Assembly: GCA_021399445.1 (NCBI GenBank)
Contig: JAJTUQ010000001.1
Location: 4,836,001-4,900,000, forward strand
Length of the DNA stretch: 64,000 nucleotides
Source: Xylogone sp. PMI_703
Lineage: Eukaryota > Ascomycota > Leotiomycetes
Direction: 5' to 3'
The notes below the pieces were generated by a model. That model saw only the letters and a program-made list of their open reading frames with translations, was not told where the DNA came from and did no database searches. Of this stretch, positions 23,289-34,293 are shown piece after piece. Made by a program: the position numbers and the translations under genes. Position 1 is the stretch's first letter, and the number at the start of each line of letters is the position of its first letter.

Positions 23289-26200
23289 ATGCGTACTCTT
23301 TTACGCACTGGGCTTCTTGCTCATACCATACTGCTACTTGGTTTCTTGTCCAGCTTTACATTGGCGCAATCGACTCCCCAAGACCCAGATTATACATGCT
23401 CTGCTGATAAGCCATGTGCAGTTGGCTGCTGTGATAAATTTGGCATCTGTGGAATGGGCCCGGGTTAGTCATATATTCCCCCCTCCCCCCTTTTTCCGTC
23501 TATCAAGTGACGCGGGGTTGGATGGCTCCCGTTATTATTAATCACTGTCACCGTTCCAATTTCACCCCTGGATGCGCTAACAGAAACCTTTAGAATTTTG
23601 CTCTCCTGAAAACTGTGTTGGCAGCTGTGATGCCAAATCCGAATGTGATCCAGCGGGTTGGGGACCTACTTATGCCCTCTCTGAAGGCTGTCCACTCAAC
23701 GTCTGTTGTAGCAGTTTTGGGTTCTGTGGTACTACAGAAGAATTTTGTGGTGATGCTGTTGTCCCAAATCCGAGTTGCAGTGGTAATACTATCAAACGTA
23801 ATATAGGTTATTACGAGGGATGGTCTGTTACTCGTGCTTGTGATGTTATGGAGCCTGAGAGTATTCTAGCCTCAGGATATACGCACTTGAATTTTGCTTT
23901 TGCCAGCATTGACCCTAATACGTTTGAGGTCGTGCCGGCTAGTACTACCGATGTTGCATTATATTCTCGCCTTACAGGGCTTAAGAGGTTATATCCATCG
24001 CTCCAGGTAAGAGCTCTGTCAGCTATGAAACACATATGTCAGTAATGATAGCTAACTTAGCGCGCAAGGTCTGGATTTCAATTGGAGGTTGGTCGATGTA
24101 TGTTGTTCTCTAATAGCAATGTCGTTGAATATGCAGCCGCCCCTTGAATGAAGGAAGGTGGGTCTATAAGACAGCTTCCAGATTTAATGTAATCGGTAAT
24201 GCTGTTGAAAGTGCCTGTCGATTTCCATTGACTGGTAGCCTTGCTGCTTTATAGACCTATCTTCCCTCATTCAATGGGAGGATTGCATTACTAACAATTC
24301 ATAGGAATGATCCTGACCAACCAACGGCAACTACATTTTCAGATCTAGCACGCTCAAGCTCTGCGCAGGATGCTTTCACCAATTCGTTAGTTTCGTTTAT
24401 GAGTACTTACGGTTTTGACGGAGTTGACATCGACTGGTAAGCCTTTCCCTTATACTCTTCTACATCCAAGTAGCTTCTTCGTGAGGGAAGATGTGTCAAT
24501 TTTCATGCATTTGTCAAGTTATCTGCAAAAGCCACCTTGCCCTGTCACACTGTCAACAAGCTCAAGGTGCATCTGTGAAGCTGTGTAGCATTTTATACAG
24601 CAAATGGAGATTTCATTGACATTGTTCCAGGGAATACCCTGTAGCCCCTGAGCGAAGCGGTCGTCCGGAAGACTTAACGAATTACCCAACACTTCTTTCC
24701 AATATTAGAAGTGCCTTTGGCTCAGCAGGACATAACTGGGGCCTATCAATTACCTTACCATCTTCGTTTTGGTATCTTCAGAACTTTGATATTGTTAAGC
24801 TGGAGCCCTTAGTGGACTGGTTCAACATGATGGGTAAGTTATCATTGCTCGGTACTCCTTTTATAACATAGCTAATATATTCTTGGTAGAATATGACCTT
24901 CATGGTACTTGGGATTCAACTGACGTCTGGATTGGCGGTAAGGCCTCTCTTTCCTTTGGGATAACACACATCTGCTCTCTTGTAGTCTTTGCTGATCACA
25001 GGAGTATTACTATAGCTTTTGTCAATGCACACACGAATCTTACCGAGATTGATGAGTCCCTGAAACTTCTCTGGCGTAATAATATCAGCCCAGATAAAGT
25101 TGTTCTCGGTCTTGGATTTTACGGTCGTAGCTTCGCCCTGGCAGACCCGTCATGCACCGCCCCCGGTTGTCCTTTCTCAGGCGCTGCCACGGCTGGGCGC
25201 TGTACTGCAAGCGCAGGCACGCTCTCTTACTCCGAAATTGTGAACACAGTGATTCCGCAAGGTGCAGCTGTAACTTTAGATGTCGATGCTGCTGTGAAGA
25301 TTGTGACATGGGACGGCAACTGGGTCTCATATGACGATGCAGACACGCTACAATTAAAGATCGATTATGCCAACAGCGTTTGCTTAGGAGGTACCATGGT
25401 CTGGGCCGTCTCACTGGACGACCAGGCTGGTACAGCGACCAAGGCGTTAGCTGAGGCACAAGGCATCTCCATTGGCAACAATATTACACCTCCCAACAAC
25501 GTCTTACTCGCCAACCCTCCGTCCATCGCCTCATGCGCGTTTACTGAATGCAAAAACCCCAGTGACCCAGGCTTTACTGCATGCCCAGCTGGCCAATCTT
25601 ATGTATTCGCGGTCTCAGATGGTTGTGGCGTCACCAACGATGAAATGGCTCGGGCAGGTACTGATAGCATCTTTCCGCACCGTTACTATTGCTGCCCATC
25701 CGACCAGATGCCCACCTGCGCATGGGCTGGTCTCCAGGACGGCCCGGTCTGCCAGCAGGCGCGATGCGATGATGGAAGCATAGAGGTCTATAACTCAGGG
25801 AGCACTGGCAGCGACACCAGCTCCATGTGCTACATTGGCGCCCGCAACATGTGCTGCACTCCCGCTACCCCAACCAACAGCCCGCGGTCCCTCGGCTGCC
25901 AGTGGGTGGGCAGCGGGCCAACCTGCTCCGCGCCAGGCGGGGCGGCTGCGTGCCCTTCCGGCACCGTCCCCATTGTCAGCTCCGCTGGCGGCAGCGGAGC
26001 GGGACGATGCCTCGTCGGTAAGGCAACATATTGTTGTCCGCCCGAGGCCGGCATTAATCCGCGCACGTGCGAGTGGCAACCCAATCGGTCACTGAACGTG
26101 AAGCAATGCGTGCCCGGCTGCTTTGGCGGTAAGGACCAAATAACACAGGACAATGGTCAAGACGGCTGCAATTTCGGAGCTTCATCCTTTTGTTGCGATC

Positions 26201-27258
26201 CGCCGCAGTTCAAGCCTGATACCTCGCCCAGCACCAGCGCGCTTCAGCGGGTGCTGGATGCATGGCTGCAGGGCGGGGTGGTGTGTGATCCGGCAGCGGG
26301 GCGCAGCGGGCTCGTGGACCGGGGGCTCGGCGCTACGTCCGCCGCTGTGGCAGGTATTCTGGTTCCGGGCATCCGCAACAGCGCTAACCAGGACTTGTTC
26401 CGAGACGTCTGGGATGCTGGACTTGCCGCGCACCCAGGCCTCACTTCCCTCACCTACGATCAGATCCTTGCCGCGCTGGCCGTCCCCGCGTACGATGCAA
26501 CGCTTTCTGTCAATGAGGCTCTCTGCGCCCCCCAGGACGCTGGTGCCGTGGTCGCTGCAAATCAACACGCGTCTGATACCTGCACGCTCCTCGATGATGA
26601 ATGCCCGAGCGACACAGAGGAGCGATTGATCAATATGGCCTTTGATAACTCCTTTGCCCTAGACTGGAGGACAAACGAGAGAATCGACCTGCAGACGGAC
26701 GATACTGTGCAGATAGGTGACAACATCTTCAAACCCAGAAGCCCGAGCGGCTTTTGCAGATTCCAGTACGGTAGTCATATTGAAGTCATTGGGAATAGCA
26801 TAGCGCCAGGTCGTATAGGACGTGATATTGGAGTCATTGGGAGCAGCACAGCAGCAGGTCTTTTAGGACGTGATACTCCCGAGCCCTTCTGCTCCATCAA
26901 TCTTCAATGTGTTGACATGTATGTCAAGGTGCCGCCAGGCTCGACACTCTGGTCCTTTAACACGGTACCAAATGGAGCAGGTGACCCGCTCACGACCAGT
27001 GCTTCTATGGGTTTTGACATCGGGATCTTCCAAATGGGCAACGATGGTCATTTTGGCCCAGTCCACGCGTTTTCTCATAACGTGGAGGGGCCCGGATGTC
27101 GATTCAGCTGGAGTCTTCAAAACACGCAGATCGATTCCTATGGCATAATTGCTTCCTTTAACTGCATGGGATATCCTGACTGTGCTTGGGGTGCTGATAT
27201 CCCCGCCAGCGCCTTTCCCGACGGCACTGCTCCGGGTACTAATCCTGGTACTGGATGA
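23289..27258 (+). CDS. GH18 chitinase (subgroup C type) with CBM18 chitin-binding region
   Basis: Seven exons (23289-23463, 23594-24006, 24069-24097, 24305-24436, 24631-24833, 24890-24937, 25016-27258) give 1080 residues, all in phase. A signal peptide (about residues 1-25, ending SSFTLA) is followed by Cys-rich chitin-binding modules (PCAVGCCDKFGICGMGPEFC, then PLNVCCSSFGFCGTTEEFC). The GH18 barrel starts at NIGYYEGW. It has VWISIGGWSM and the catalytic motif DGVDIDWE, with the acid Glu at residue 251, so it should be active. DLHGTWDSTD and GFYGRSFAL complete the barrel. A long Cys-rich C-terminal half contains repeats such as YYCCPSDQMPTCAWAGLQDG and CCTPATPTNSPRSLGCQW. This architecture matches subgroup C chitinases, whose relatives include the alpha-subunit family of yeast killer factors. 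Role in hyphal wall remodelling or antagonism is inference. GC content rises in the last exon. Confidence 0.92.
24141..24278. mobile_element. MITE-like element inside chitinase intron 3
   Basis: The arms CCCTTGAATGAAGGAAGG.. (24141-24169) and ..CTTCCCTCATTCAATGGG (24249-24278) are imperfect reverse complements over about 29 bp. The element is about 138 bp with a non-coding middle. It accounts for most of the unusually long intron (24098-24304). No clear target-site duplication was found, so the mobile-element call is tentative. Confidence 0.6.
26782..26877 (+). repeat. 48-bp tandem duplication within the chitinase coding region
   Basis: Two adjacent 48-bp units (26782-26829, 26830-26877) encode similar 16-residue blocks, EVIGNSIAPGRIGRDI and GVIGSSTAAGLLGRDT. 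The duplication keeps the frame. Confidence 0.85.
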
Positions 27259-28090
27259 AGAAGTCTTAATGAGTAGGAGCCGCAGTACGAGGTTATAGTA
27301 ACCAGGATAATGCCAGGATTCCAAATAGAAAAATTGCTAAAACTGAATCGAACCTTTAAATCTTTCTGGCAGCCTGAATGATAACTAAATTTAAAAATGT
27401 TAAGACTTTGAGTACTGTGATACCAAGTATGTTGATAAATAACCCAACACAAGTTGAAGAGAGTGTAGACTTTTGAGAAGGTTACGAAAGTATTCTTACA
27501 CACTATCCCATTAAGCGCTAGATCGCTTAAGCTCCTCAGGCAACAACTCATCTGTCCATTCAGATTCTTCACTTTACCTTGGCACGCTTGGATATCCAAT
27601 TACCTTAGCCGAAAATATAAGGCAACTACGCTAAAATAGGACTTGGGCGCTTAATGGGATAACTCTGTCGTTGGGTGTAGATCACGTGGTAGCACGTGCA
27701 TCCGACATACTCTCCGTTGATTTCTTGGACATTTGGATGCTACCCTCTCTGTAGCACATCTATTCAATCCAAGGCATCCACCCAGGTGTGATGCGCAAGT
27801 AGACACGCAGGCCGATCAGGCAGCAAAGCCTGTGCCACCCATGAACTCTCTTTCCCCTCCAGCTGTGGCTGGTGTGGCGTCGTGCAGTGCGTAAGCAACG
27901 ACAATCGCCGCGTAAGAATGCTGAACAGCCGTAAGACTGACTGTAAGACGGTCATCGTATCATAAAGGAAATCATTACGCTGAAATGCTTTGAATTCAGG
28001 CCCTCTTCCACCTTTCAATTGCCGTCTTCATTGTGCGCTGAAGGACATTGGATATTCTCTGATATTTAATTCACCCACATCAATTAAGAA
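27259..28090. other. intergenic region between chitinase and proline-rich gene
   Basis: About 830 bp without a supported gene. It contains the short inverted-repeat element listed separately. Small frames on the minus strand (27764-28018) show no motif. Confidence 0.5.
27504..27661. repeat. 15-bp terminal inverted repeats, possible short MITE
   Basis: TATCCCATTAAGCGC (27504-27518) and its exact reverse complement GCGCTTAATGGGATA (27647-27661) bracket a 158-bp non-coding segment. No flanking duplication beyond two or three bases is visible. Confidence 0.5.
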
Positions 28091-29413
28091 ATGACTCTCA
28101 TTCCAGCAGACGTCTTTGACGATGTGAAGGGGGAGCGACCGCAGCAAGAGGGGCCAGCAGGCGACCCCGGTCACGTGGGGGAGCCAGAATTGTACCCAGA
28201 CAACCCTCCTCCGTACTCTGAATCCGACCCCGGGTCATCATCAGCATCCAGGGCAGAACTACCTCCAGGAGCTGCGACACCATCGACCACCTCTGCGACA
28301 TCTTCTACTCCTGCTACATTTGCAGTCCCGGCACCACCACTGCCAACAAAACTACCAACACCACCACTACCTTCGAATATATCAGTACCCCCAGTCCCCC
28401 GAGGATTTCCTGGGCCTCCACCATTCCTAGCTGGTCCAGAGCCTCCGGTGCACGCAGCACATCCAGGGGCACCCGTACCTCCTGCAGTTCTCGTCCCTCC
28501 AGGTGCACCAGTCCTGCCCACACCACCGGCTCCTCCTATCGCACCCTGGGCATCCTGGATACCATGGGCGCCAGTATCGCCAGCAACCCCCGTATCTCCC
28601 GCAACCCCATCAAGAGAACCAGAAGTTTCTGAGCTTCCAGCAGCATCAACAGCATCCGGTGCCAGGATCCCAGAGTCTAATGCCATTAATGCGAGCTCTC
28701 CTGTGGTTCTGACAGGCCCACTGCATATTCTCGGCAAAGTGAATTCAGCCTCCTATATTACCCTTAAGAATGGCATCCAGGTTGATGGCAAGGTCAATTC
28801 TTCCAGCTATGTCGTCTTAGAGAACGACATCACCGTTGATGGAAAGGTTGATGCAAGCAGCAAGATCACATTAAAAGATGGCGTCAAGGTCAACGGCAAA
28901 GTAGATGCTAGCAGTTCTGTTGAGTAAGTCCTCCTTAATAATATTAAAAACACATTCTACACGTAAAGAAACAGTCGGCTGACAAAAAATTATAGACTGG
29001 TTAATGGCATCACAGTAGCTGATAAAGTAGATGCCAGTGGAGGGCTCACCATCGACGGCGGCGAGAGAGGCGTCTTCATAGGAGGCAAAGTATCAACTAG
29101 CGGCCAGCTCGATATCAAAGGCCTTGTCGAGATTGTCGGCGACATCAAAGCAAATGGCTCAATCAAGATCCGCAGCTACGGTCCCGACAGGGCTCTGAAA
29201 TTCCCCAGCAAGATCAGCACCTCCTCGGGGCAGGTCACGATCGAGGGAGACATGGTTGCTAACACCCTGTACGTCTCAGGTCATATGAGAATAAATGGCC
29301 ACCTGCATGTACTTGGCGACTTTGAAGTCAAGGGCAATGTGACTCTGATAAATGGAGGCCAGCTAACTGTGGATGGGATAAGGACGATAAATGGAAGCCT
29401 TAGGGAGGGTTAA
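28091..29413 (+). CDS. proline-rich protein with bactofilin-like (polymer-forming) repeat domain
   Basis: Two exons (28091-28923, 28996-29413) encode 416 residues. Residues 1 to about 205 are proline/alanine-rich and disordered-looking, with a PPPY motif at 39-42 that could bind WW domains. From about residue 210 to the end there is a regular repeat of about 16-20 residues, each with a (D/N)GKV(N/D)(A/S)S-like turn: ILGKVNSASYITLKNG, VDGKVNSSSYVVLEND, VDGKVDASSKITLKDG, VNGKVDASS. Further strands follow, such as VEIVGDIKANGSIKI and MRINGHLHVLGDFEVKGN. This is the signature of right-handed beta-helix proteins of the bactofilin/polymer-forming type, best known as bacterial cytoskeletal scaffolds. 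No signal peptide or membrane segment is seen. The cellular role in a fungus is unknown to me; self-assembly is inference. Confidence 0.75.
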
Positions 29414-30271
29414 TCATCGCCTATAAGCAGTTTTGTCAATGGTTGGTTTCGGTAATCTTTGTTTATTGTGTTTTCAGCGAATAGGCGTATCACAGGCAGT
29501 GTGCTATGGTTATTGGTCAGTGTTTATATGGGGGTATTTATTTAACAGTTATGAGATGAGAAGCTACTTGGAGAAATTGTATATTCACATGAATAAGTAT
29601 AGTAATGTCTTTTTTGATTCACTATGGTTCCAGATTATGATTGGAAAAGCTTTCAGCACTTTACTTTTCGTCTAGGATGCCTATAAATAGAGACTTGTTG
29701 AAACCCAAACATAATTGGAAGACCAGTCAATACCGCCTACCTACCAGCTGGAGGAGTTCCCCATTCCTTAATGGGGCTAAATCATGAGGCTATGGTGGAT
29801 CACCTCATGCAGCACTGTAATTATGAATTTGCCCCAGATTTTCTTACTGTACGAAACTTGCCAGTCATGGCGGGGTGGAGATAATAGGTGGGAGGATGCA
29901 GGTTGCGATGTCGGATCGGCCGATAGACAGCAACTAATTGCGATCTCCTAGGGTTAGGCATACTTTACTAAGTAAAAGCTTATCATGACAGTCCGCCCCG
30001 TATCGAATTGCCTTTAAAGGTTAAGCAAAGATGGGGTGTAGCGCATATAACGACGTCAAAACTTCGGGATACCCGCCACGCGGACCAACTAATTTCACCA
30101 TACCTCTTATCAAAAAATCTATCATTATATTATAACATATTTACTCCAGGGGAAGTAATAGCAAAATCAGCTTTGCTAGATCAAAATATATTCTACTTAT
30201 CTTAAAAGGAGGGGCAGCACTTTTTGTCTTTCTCATTTTAAAGACCTGTGTACTAAATTAGTAAAAGCATC
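29414..30271. other. intergenic region
   Basis: About 860 bp. An 80-codon frame (29433-29675) lies directly downstream of the bactofilin-like gene but is aromatic-rich without motif and is probably the 3' UTR. The part around 30090-30240 is AT-rich. No element was identified. Confidence 0.5.
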
Positions 30272-31481
30272 ATGTCATCCACCGCTACAGAAACCATAAA
30301 CACCCCACTTCAAGAGCTGAAGCTAGAGGCTCAGCAGGACTATGCTCCGATGGTCACATCGGCCGAGGATGCTGCAGTCTTCCAGACCGTCACACGCGGC
30401 GACCGTGCCGGGACATTGAGGCTACGGGGCATTCCTACGCATACTGATCTCCATGCGAAGAGGAAGTGGATGAAGGAGCATATGGCTGCTGCGTTCCGGT
30501 TCTTTGGGAAGCAAGGATATGGAGAGGGCGCAGCTGGGCATATTTCCATGAGAGGTATTTAGTTTTTCGGTCCTCCTTTTTTTGCCTGTAACTCTTAGAT
30601 CTGTATTTTATAGTTTGTGTTTTGAATTGGAAATTTAACCAAGATGTCTAGATCCAATCCTCAAGGACCACTTTTGGATCAATCCATTTGCCAAGCATTT
30701 CTCGGCCATGAAGGCATCTGACCTCGTCCTGGTTGATAGCGACGGATACGTATGTGAAGGTGGAAACCAGACGGTCGTCAATGAAGCGGGATTCATTATC
30801 CATTCGGAGATTCACAAGGCGCGGCCGGATGTTATTGCTGCGGCACATACTCACGGTGTTCATGGGAAGACGTGGAGTGCGTTTGGGAAGCCAATTGAGA
30901 TGATAACTCAGGGTAACATATTTATAGTTAACCTTGTCAACCCCCAACCCCAAATAGTGAGCATTATAGTAACTTTATATTTTACAGATGCTTGCAACTT
31001 CTACGGCAAGTTAAGCGTCTACACCAAGCACGGTGGTGTTGCCCTGGCCCAGGATGAAGGCCAAGCTATCGCCAAAGCACTCGGAGACAACATGGCTTGC
31101 ATCTTACAGAACCACGGGTACAAACTTCTCCATAACTCCAACAGATCCTGTATTAGCTAAACATCGAATAGATTGTTAACCGTCGGCACAACCGTAGATG
31201 AGGCGGCATTCCTTTTCTACAGCCTAGATAAAGCATGTCAGTCTCAACTCCTAGCAGAGGCCGCCGCTGCGAATGGAGTGCCAAAGGTTATCATACCGGA
31301 TAAGGTGGCAGCCTATACTGCTGAGTCAACTCAGAATCCGGTAAGCTTGTTGATTGTATCTGTCTAGATATGAGAGGGCATGTTGCTAATAAGAATTCTA
31401 ATGCAGCATGTTTTGTATATGGAGTTTCAGCCTGAGTTTGATCTGATTGTTGAGGAATCTAATGGAAGAGTGCTAGAATAA
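30272..31481 (+). CDS. class II aldolase/adducin family protein
   Basis: Five exons (30272-30554, 30652-30912, 30988-31117, 31172-31340, 31407-31481) give 305 residues, each junction in phase. The family consists of Zn2+-dependent aldolases/epimerases acting on sugar phosphates, plus non-catalytic relatives. Seen here are the leader region (KRKWMKEHMAAAFRFFGKQGYGEGAAGHISMRD), then LVDSDGYVCEGG, then HSEIHKARPDVIAAAHTHGVHG with the metal-binding His pair. KHGGVALAQDEGQAIAKAL, ACILQNHGLLTVG (further His) and VDEAAFLFYSLDKACQ follow. Metal-binding residues look intact, so an enzyme is likely, but the substrate is unknown. No targeting signal is visible. The C-terminal exon is short (HVLYMEFQPEFDLIVEE). 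The MFS gene downstream is convergent. Confidence 0.9.
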
Positions 31482-31879
31482 ATGGCCAAACTTCATTCTA
31501 GAGCCCAATGTAATTACAGCTCTGACGGTAAGAGTCAGCTCCTTGTATGACTACGTATACCGAGCCCCTTGTGCTATATGACAAAGGAGGTAGCATGGCA
31601 GATATCTATATCATGTCTATTTTTGTGTCCTATTGGATTGATGCAATCATTTATATTGCTACAGCCCTATAGCACTCTACAGTATATTTACGATATCTTA
31701 TATCAACTGAATATCTATTGAATCTATATTGATGGGTCATAACTATAATGTCTTTGATTAAATATCTTTATTGGTTGGTGATTGACACCGTACCCTCACT
31801 AACAAGGGTGTATCCGTGACAGTCTAATGGCTAATTAAAATGAACCGATGCCGTGTCCTCTATGTATTATTTCTGAATC
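31482..31879. other. convergent intergenic region
   Basis: About 400 bp between the stops of the aldolase and MFS genes; AT-rich with no frame of interest. Confidence 0.5.
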
Positions 31880-33499
31880 TCAGCTGGGGCCTGAGTCCTC
31901 TCTACCTGAGTTTTTTGACAGTCTTTTCGTCCTCCAAGTCATACCCTTTGCCCTTATAAGACATACAACCACAACCCCACAGCCACCACTCCAGATACCT
32001 AGTGCTGTAAAGTACCAACCTCTCCCAGCAGCATCAAGCAGCGGTTGCAGAATTGCAATTGCTGCGGCTGCCATGCCGCATCGTGTAATGCTAGATGCCG
32101 CCGCTGCCGTACTTGGCGTATCGGGAAATACGTCGACTAAGAGAGTGCTATACACTGTGTAGAAATATGTACTCCAGAGTCCTTCAATGAACTGCAACAC
32201 TAAAAGTACGGAGATATGAGCGTGCATTGCTACTACCCATCCATACCCAACTAGAGTAGCAGTGGACACCACAAGAACTAAGAAACTGCCCCTAGATCTA
32301 GCAAGCTCGATAGGAAAGTTGCGTAAATTGTCGCCAGATACATCATTGACCTTCCAGCCAATTTTCCTTGCTGTGACCTTATAATTGTGATCCAGAAGCT
32401 TTCCAACACAGTACCCTCCGAGAATAATCCCTACTCCACGTGGTAAATATGATAAACCTATTTTAAGCTCATTCAAGTGATAAGTGTTCTTATAGATGTC
32501 CGGAATAGCAGCGACCAAAGAGTAATCCACCGAATAAAATGAGGAGTGCATCCATAGAATAAGGAAGGTGTCTAAGTGGAATATTATATGGAGTGGGGCC
32601 AAAGGATTTCGGATACGTAGTCTCTTAAAGATATTGCAGTTAGACTTCTGGTCCAGAGGAACCTGTAGTTGGCTTTGCTTCTCAACATCATTCTCTGTTC
32701 GTCGTTTCTGAAGCCAGCTTTTACATAAACTCCAGCCACTTTGCTCCAACCAATGGAGCTGCTTCGAAGAAGTTCTGTTCCCCAGGACATACCTGGCAGT
32801 CTCTGGTAATAGGATTACAACCGCAGACCATATTGCACCTCCTATGATGACTAGTGCCCAGAACACCCACTCATAGCTTCCGCTAGTATAGGCCACCCAA
32901 CCTCCTATAACAGGTCCCACACATGCCCCCAGGTTCAGTGCCATACTCATAGGCCCAACAATTTTTCCTCTTTCACTCGGCATGGCTACATCGGCCACGA
33001 CGCCAAAACTAACCGCATATGCAGCGCTTGCACCTAAACTCTGCACAGCTCTGAGACCCAGCAGAGCTCTATAGCTACTCTTATTAAGTGCAAGGCCTAG
33101 ATTCCCAACCATATATAACGAAAGAGTAACAAGGTAAATAGGTCTTCTACCTAAGGTGTCCGATAATGGACCAAATATCGCGGGTGATAAAGCTTGGAAG
33201 ATGACGTAAAGAGTTATAGTCATGTTGATGGCCTGCGCGGAAACGTGGAAGTGTGATCTTAGCAAAGGAAGAAGTGGATAGTATATTGTAGCTGTGAGTG
33301 GGGATGTTATTGTGGTGAGACCCAATAGAAGAGTTAGAAGTTTTGTCTCATTCCTGGTAAATCTTGTATATGGAGTAGGAGGTTCTGGCTCTGGCTGCTG
33401 GGCATCTTCCACAACCCCAGATCCAGGAGCCTCGAGGGCCTGAAGCTTGGAATTTGGACTCGATACTTCTTCATTCTTAATTTGAGTCACTGAGTCCAT
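31880..33499 (-). CDS. MFS drug:H+ antiporter (DHA1, QDR-like)
   Basis: Single-exon 539-residue membrane transporter. ATG at 33499 is chosen because it precedes a hydrophilic, Glu/Pro-rich tail leading to the first membrane helix (KLLTLLLGLTTITSPL); the frame is open to 33577 but the extra residues are atypical. Motif A is seen as FGPLSDTLGRRP and motif C-like as MALNLGACVGPVIGGWV. TATIYYPLLPLL is the helix-1 region common to DHA1 family members of the Qdr/Flr type. The central cytoplasmic loop is long (about LLPETARYVLGNR to IRNPLAPLHI). The likely function is proton-driven efflux of drugs, polyamines or metabolites at the plasma membrane; the substrate is not predictable. Confidence 0.9.
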   Translation of the reverse strand: MDSVTQIKNEEVSSPNSKLQALEAPGSGVVEDAQQPEPEPPTPYTRFTRNETKLLTLLLGLTTITSPLTATIYYPLLPLLRSHFHVSAQAINMTITLYVIFQALSPAIFGPLSDTLGRRPIYLVTLSLYMVGNLGLALNKSSYRALLGLRAVQSLGASAAYAVSFGVVADVAMPSERGKIVGPMSMALNLGACVGPVIGGWVAYTSGSYEWVFWALVIIGGAIWSAVVILLPETARYVLGNRTSSKQLHWLEQSGWSLCKSWLQKRRTENDVEKQSQLQVPLDQKSNCNIFKRLRIRNPLAPLHIIFHLDTFLILWMHSSFYSVDYSLVAAIPDIYKNTYHLNELKIGLSYLPRGVGIILGGYCVGKLLDHNYKVTARKIGWKVNDVSGDNLRNFPIELARSRGSFLVLVVSTATLVGYGWVVAMHAHISVLLVLQFIEGLWSTYFYTVYSTLLVDVFPDTPSTAAAASSITRCGMAAAAIAILQPLLDAAGRGWYFTALGIWSGGCGVVVVCLIRAKGMTWRTKRLSKNSGREDSGPS

Positions 33500-34293
33500 G
33501 ACGGAATTGCCAGGAAATAGGTGTACCAGGTAAGTCCCAGGTATTAGAAGCGAGAATCCAAAGCGACAGAACGTCAATTAACAATGTAGATATTAGACAT
33601 CCGAGCAAAATTTTGACCGAGTCCTGTTAGGCTCTTCCCTTGCACCTGCTGATCAAGGCTTTACAGTAAATGAAGAAAGCCGGTCTGCTCCTGTGAGGTC
33701 ACAATTCCCCGCACCATCCATGTACTCCACTCCAAACAGACGACATGGGTTCAGCAGATTAGGTAAGTCTATTCGCTCAAGTCAATTTTTAGAATGGATA
33801 CGGTGCGTAGATATTATTTATATGATAATAAGAATGTCCAGTCCGTCAAATCTTAGGTATATATCGTTCTCTTTAAGTTACATCATAGGCTATATTAGGT
33901 CACGGGTGAGCTAGGATAACTTAGCATCCATCTGCATTTATCTGCATGAATCTGGTATCTCATGGCTTGAGCTGCCACCCGCCTCTGTTTTCCTAAAAAC
34001 TGAAATATAGACCTATTTTACGTAGAGTCTATGAAACTTTGCGGACGATTGTACCAATAACTCCAAGAGACATAGGCCACCTTGGAGCACCATAGTGTAT
34101 ATATCTCCTGTGCAGATATAAATCGACCATTTGTTCTGCCCAGAAATACGTATGGGTCTGAAAAGAGAGATTTTAACCGTAAAATCCATATTCATCATAA
34201 TCTATGATCAAATACTTATCCCAAATCTAAGCAACCATATATTTGTGACGTATCTCTCGAGTAGGAACGTCACCAGGCATTTCCCACATGGTA
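33500..34293. other. intergenic region
   Basis: About 790 bp, containing the MFS promoter and the 3' flank of the kinase-like gene. Moderately AT-rich. Short frames at 33693-33914 and 34013-34198 have no motif. Confidence 0.5.

Noticed and set aside
25795..26629. Several overlapping frames on both strands within the chitinase C-terminal half
   Set aside because: GC-rich shadow frames; only the frame continuous with the GH18 domain keeps the Cys-repeat pattern.
28171..28737. Long minus-strand Gly-rich, collagen-like frame opposite the proline-rich gene
   Set aside because: It is the mirror of Pro codons (CCN/NGG) in the plus-strand gene; the plus-strand frame continues into the conserved beta-helix repeats.
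29433..29675. 80-codon frame just after the bactofilin-like gene
   Set aside because: Lies in the expected 3' UTR, aromatic-rich, no motif or homologous pattern.
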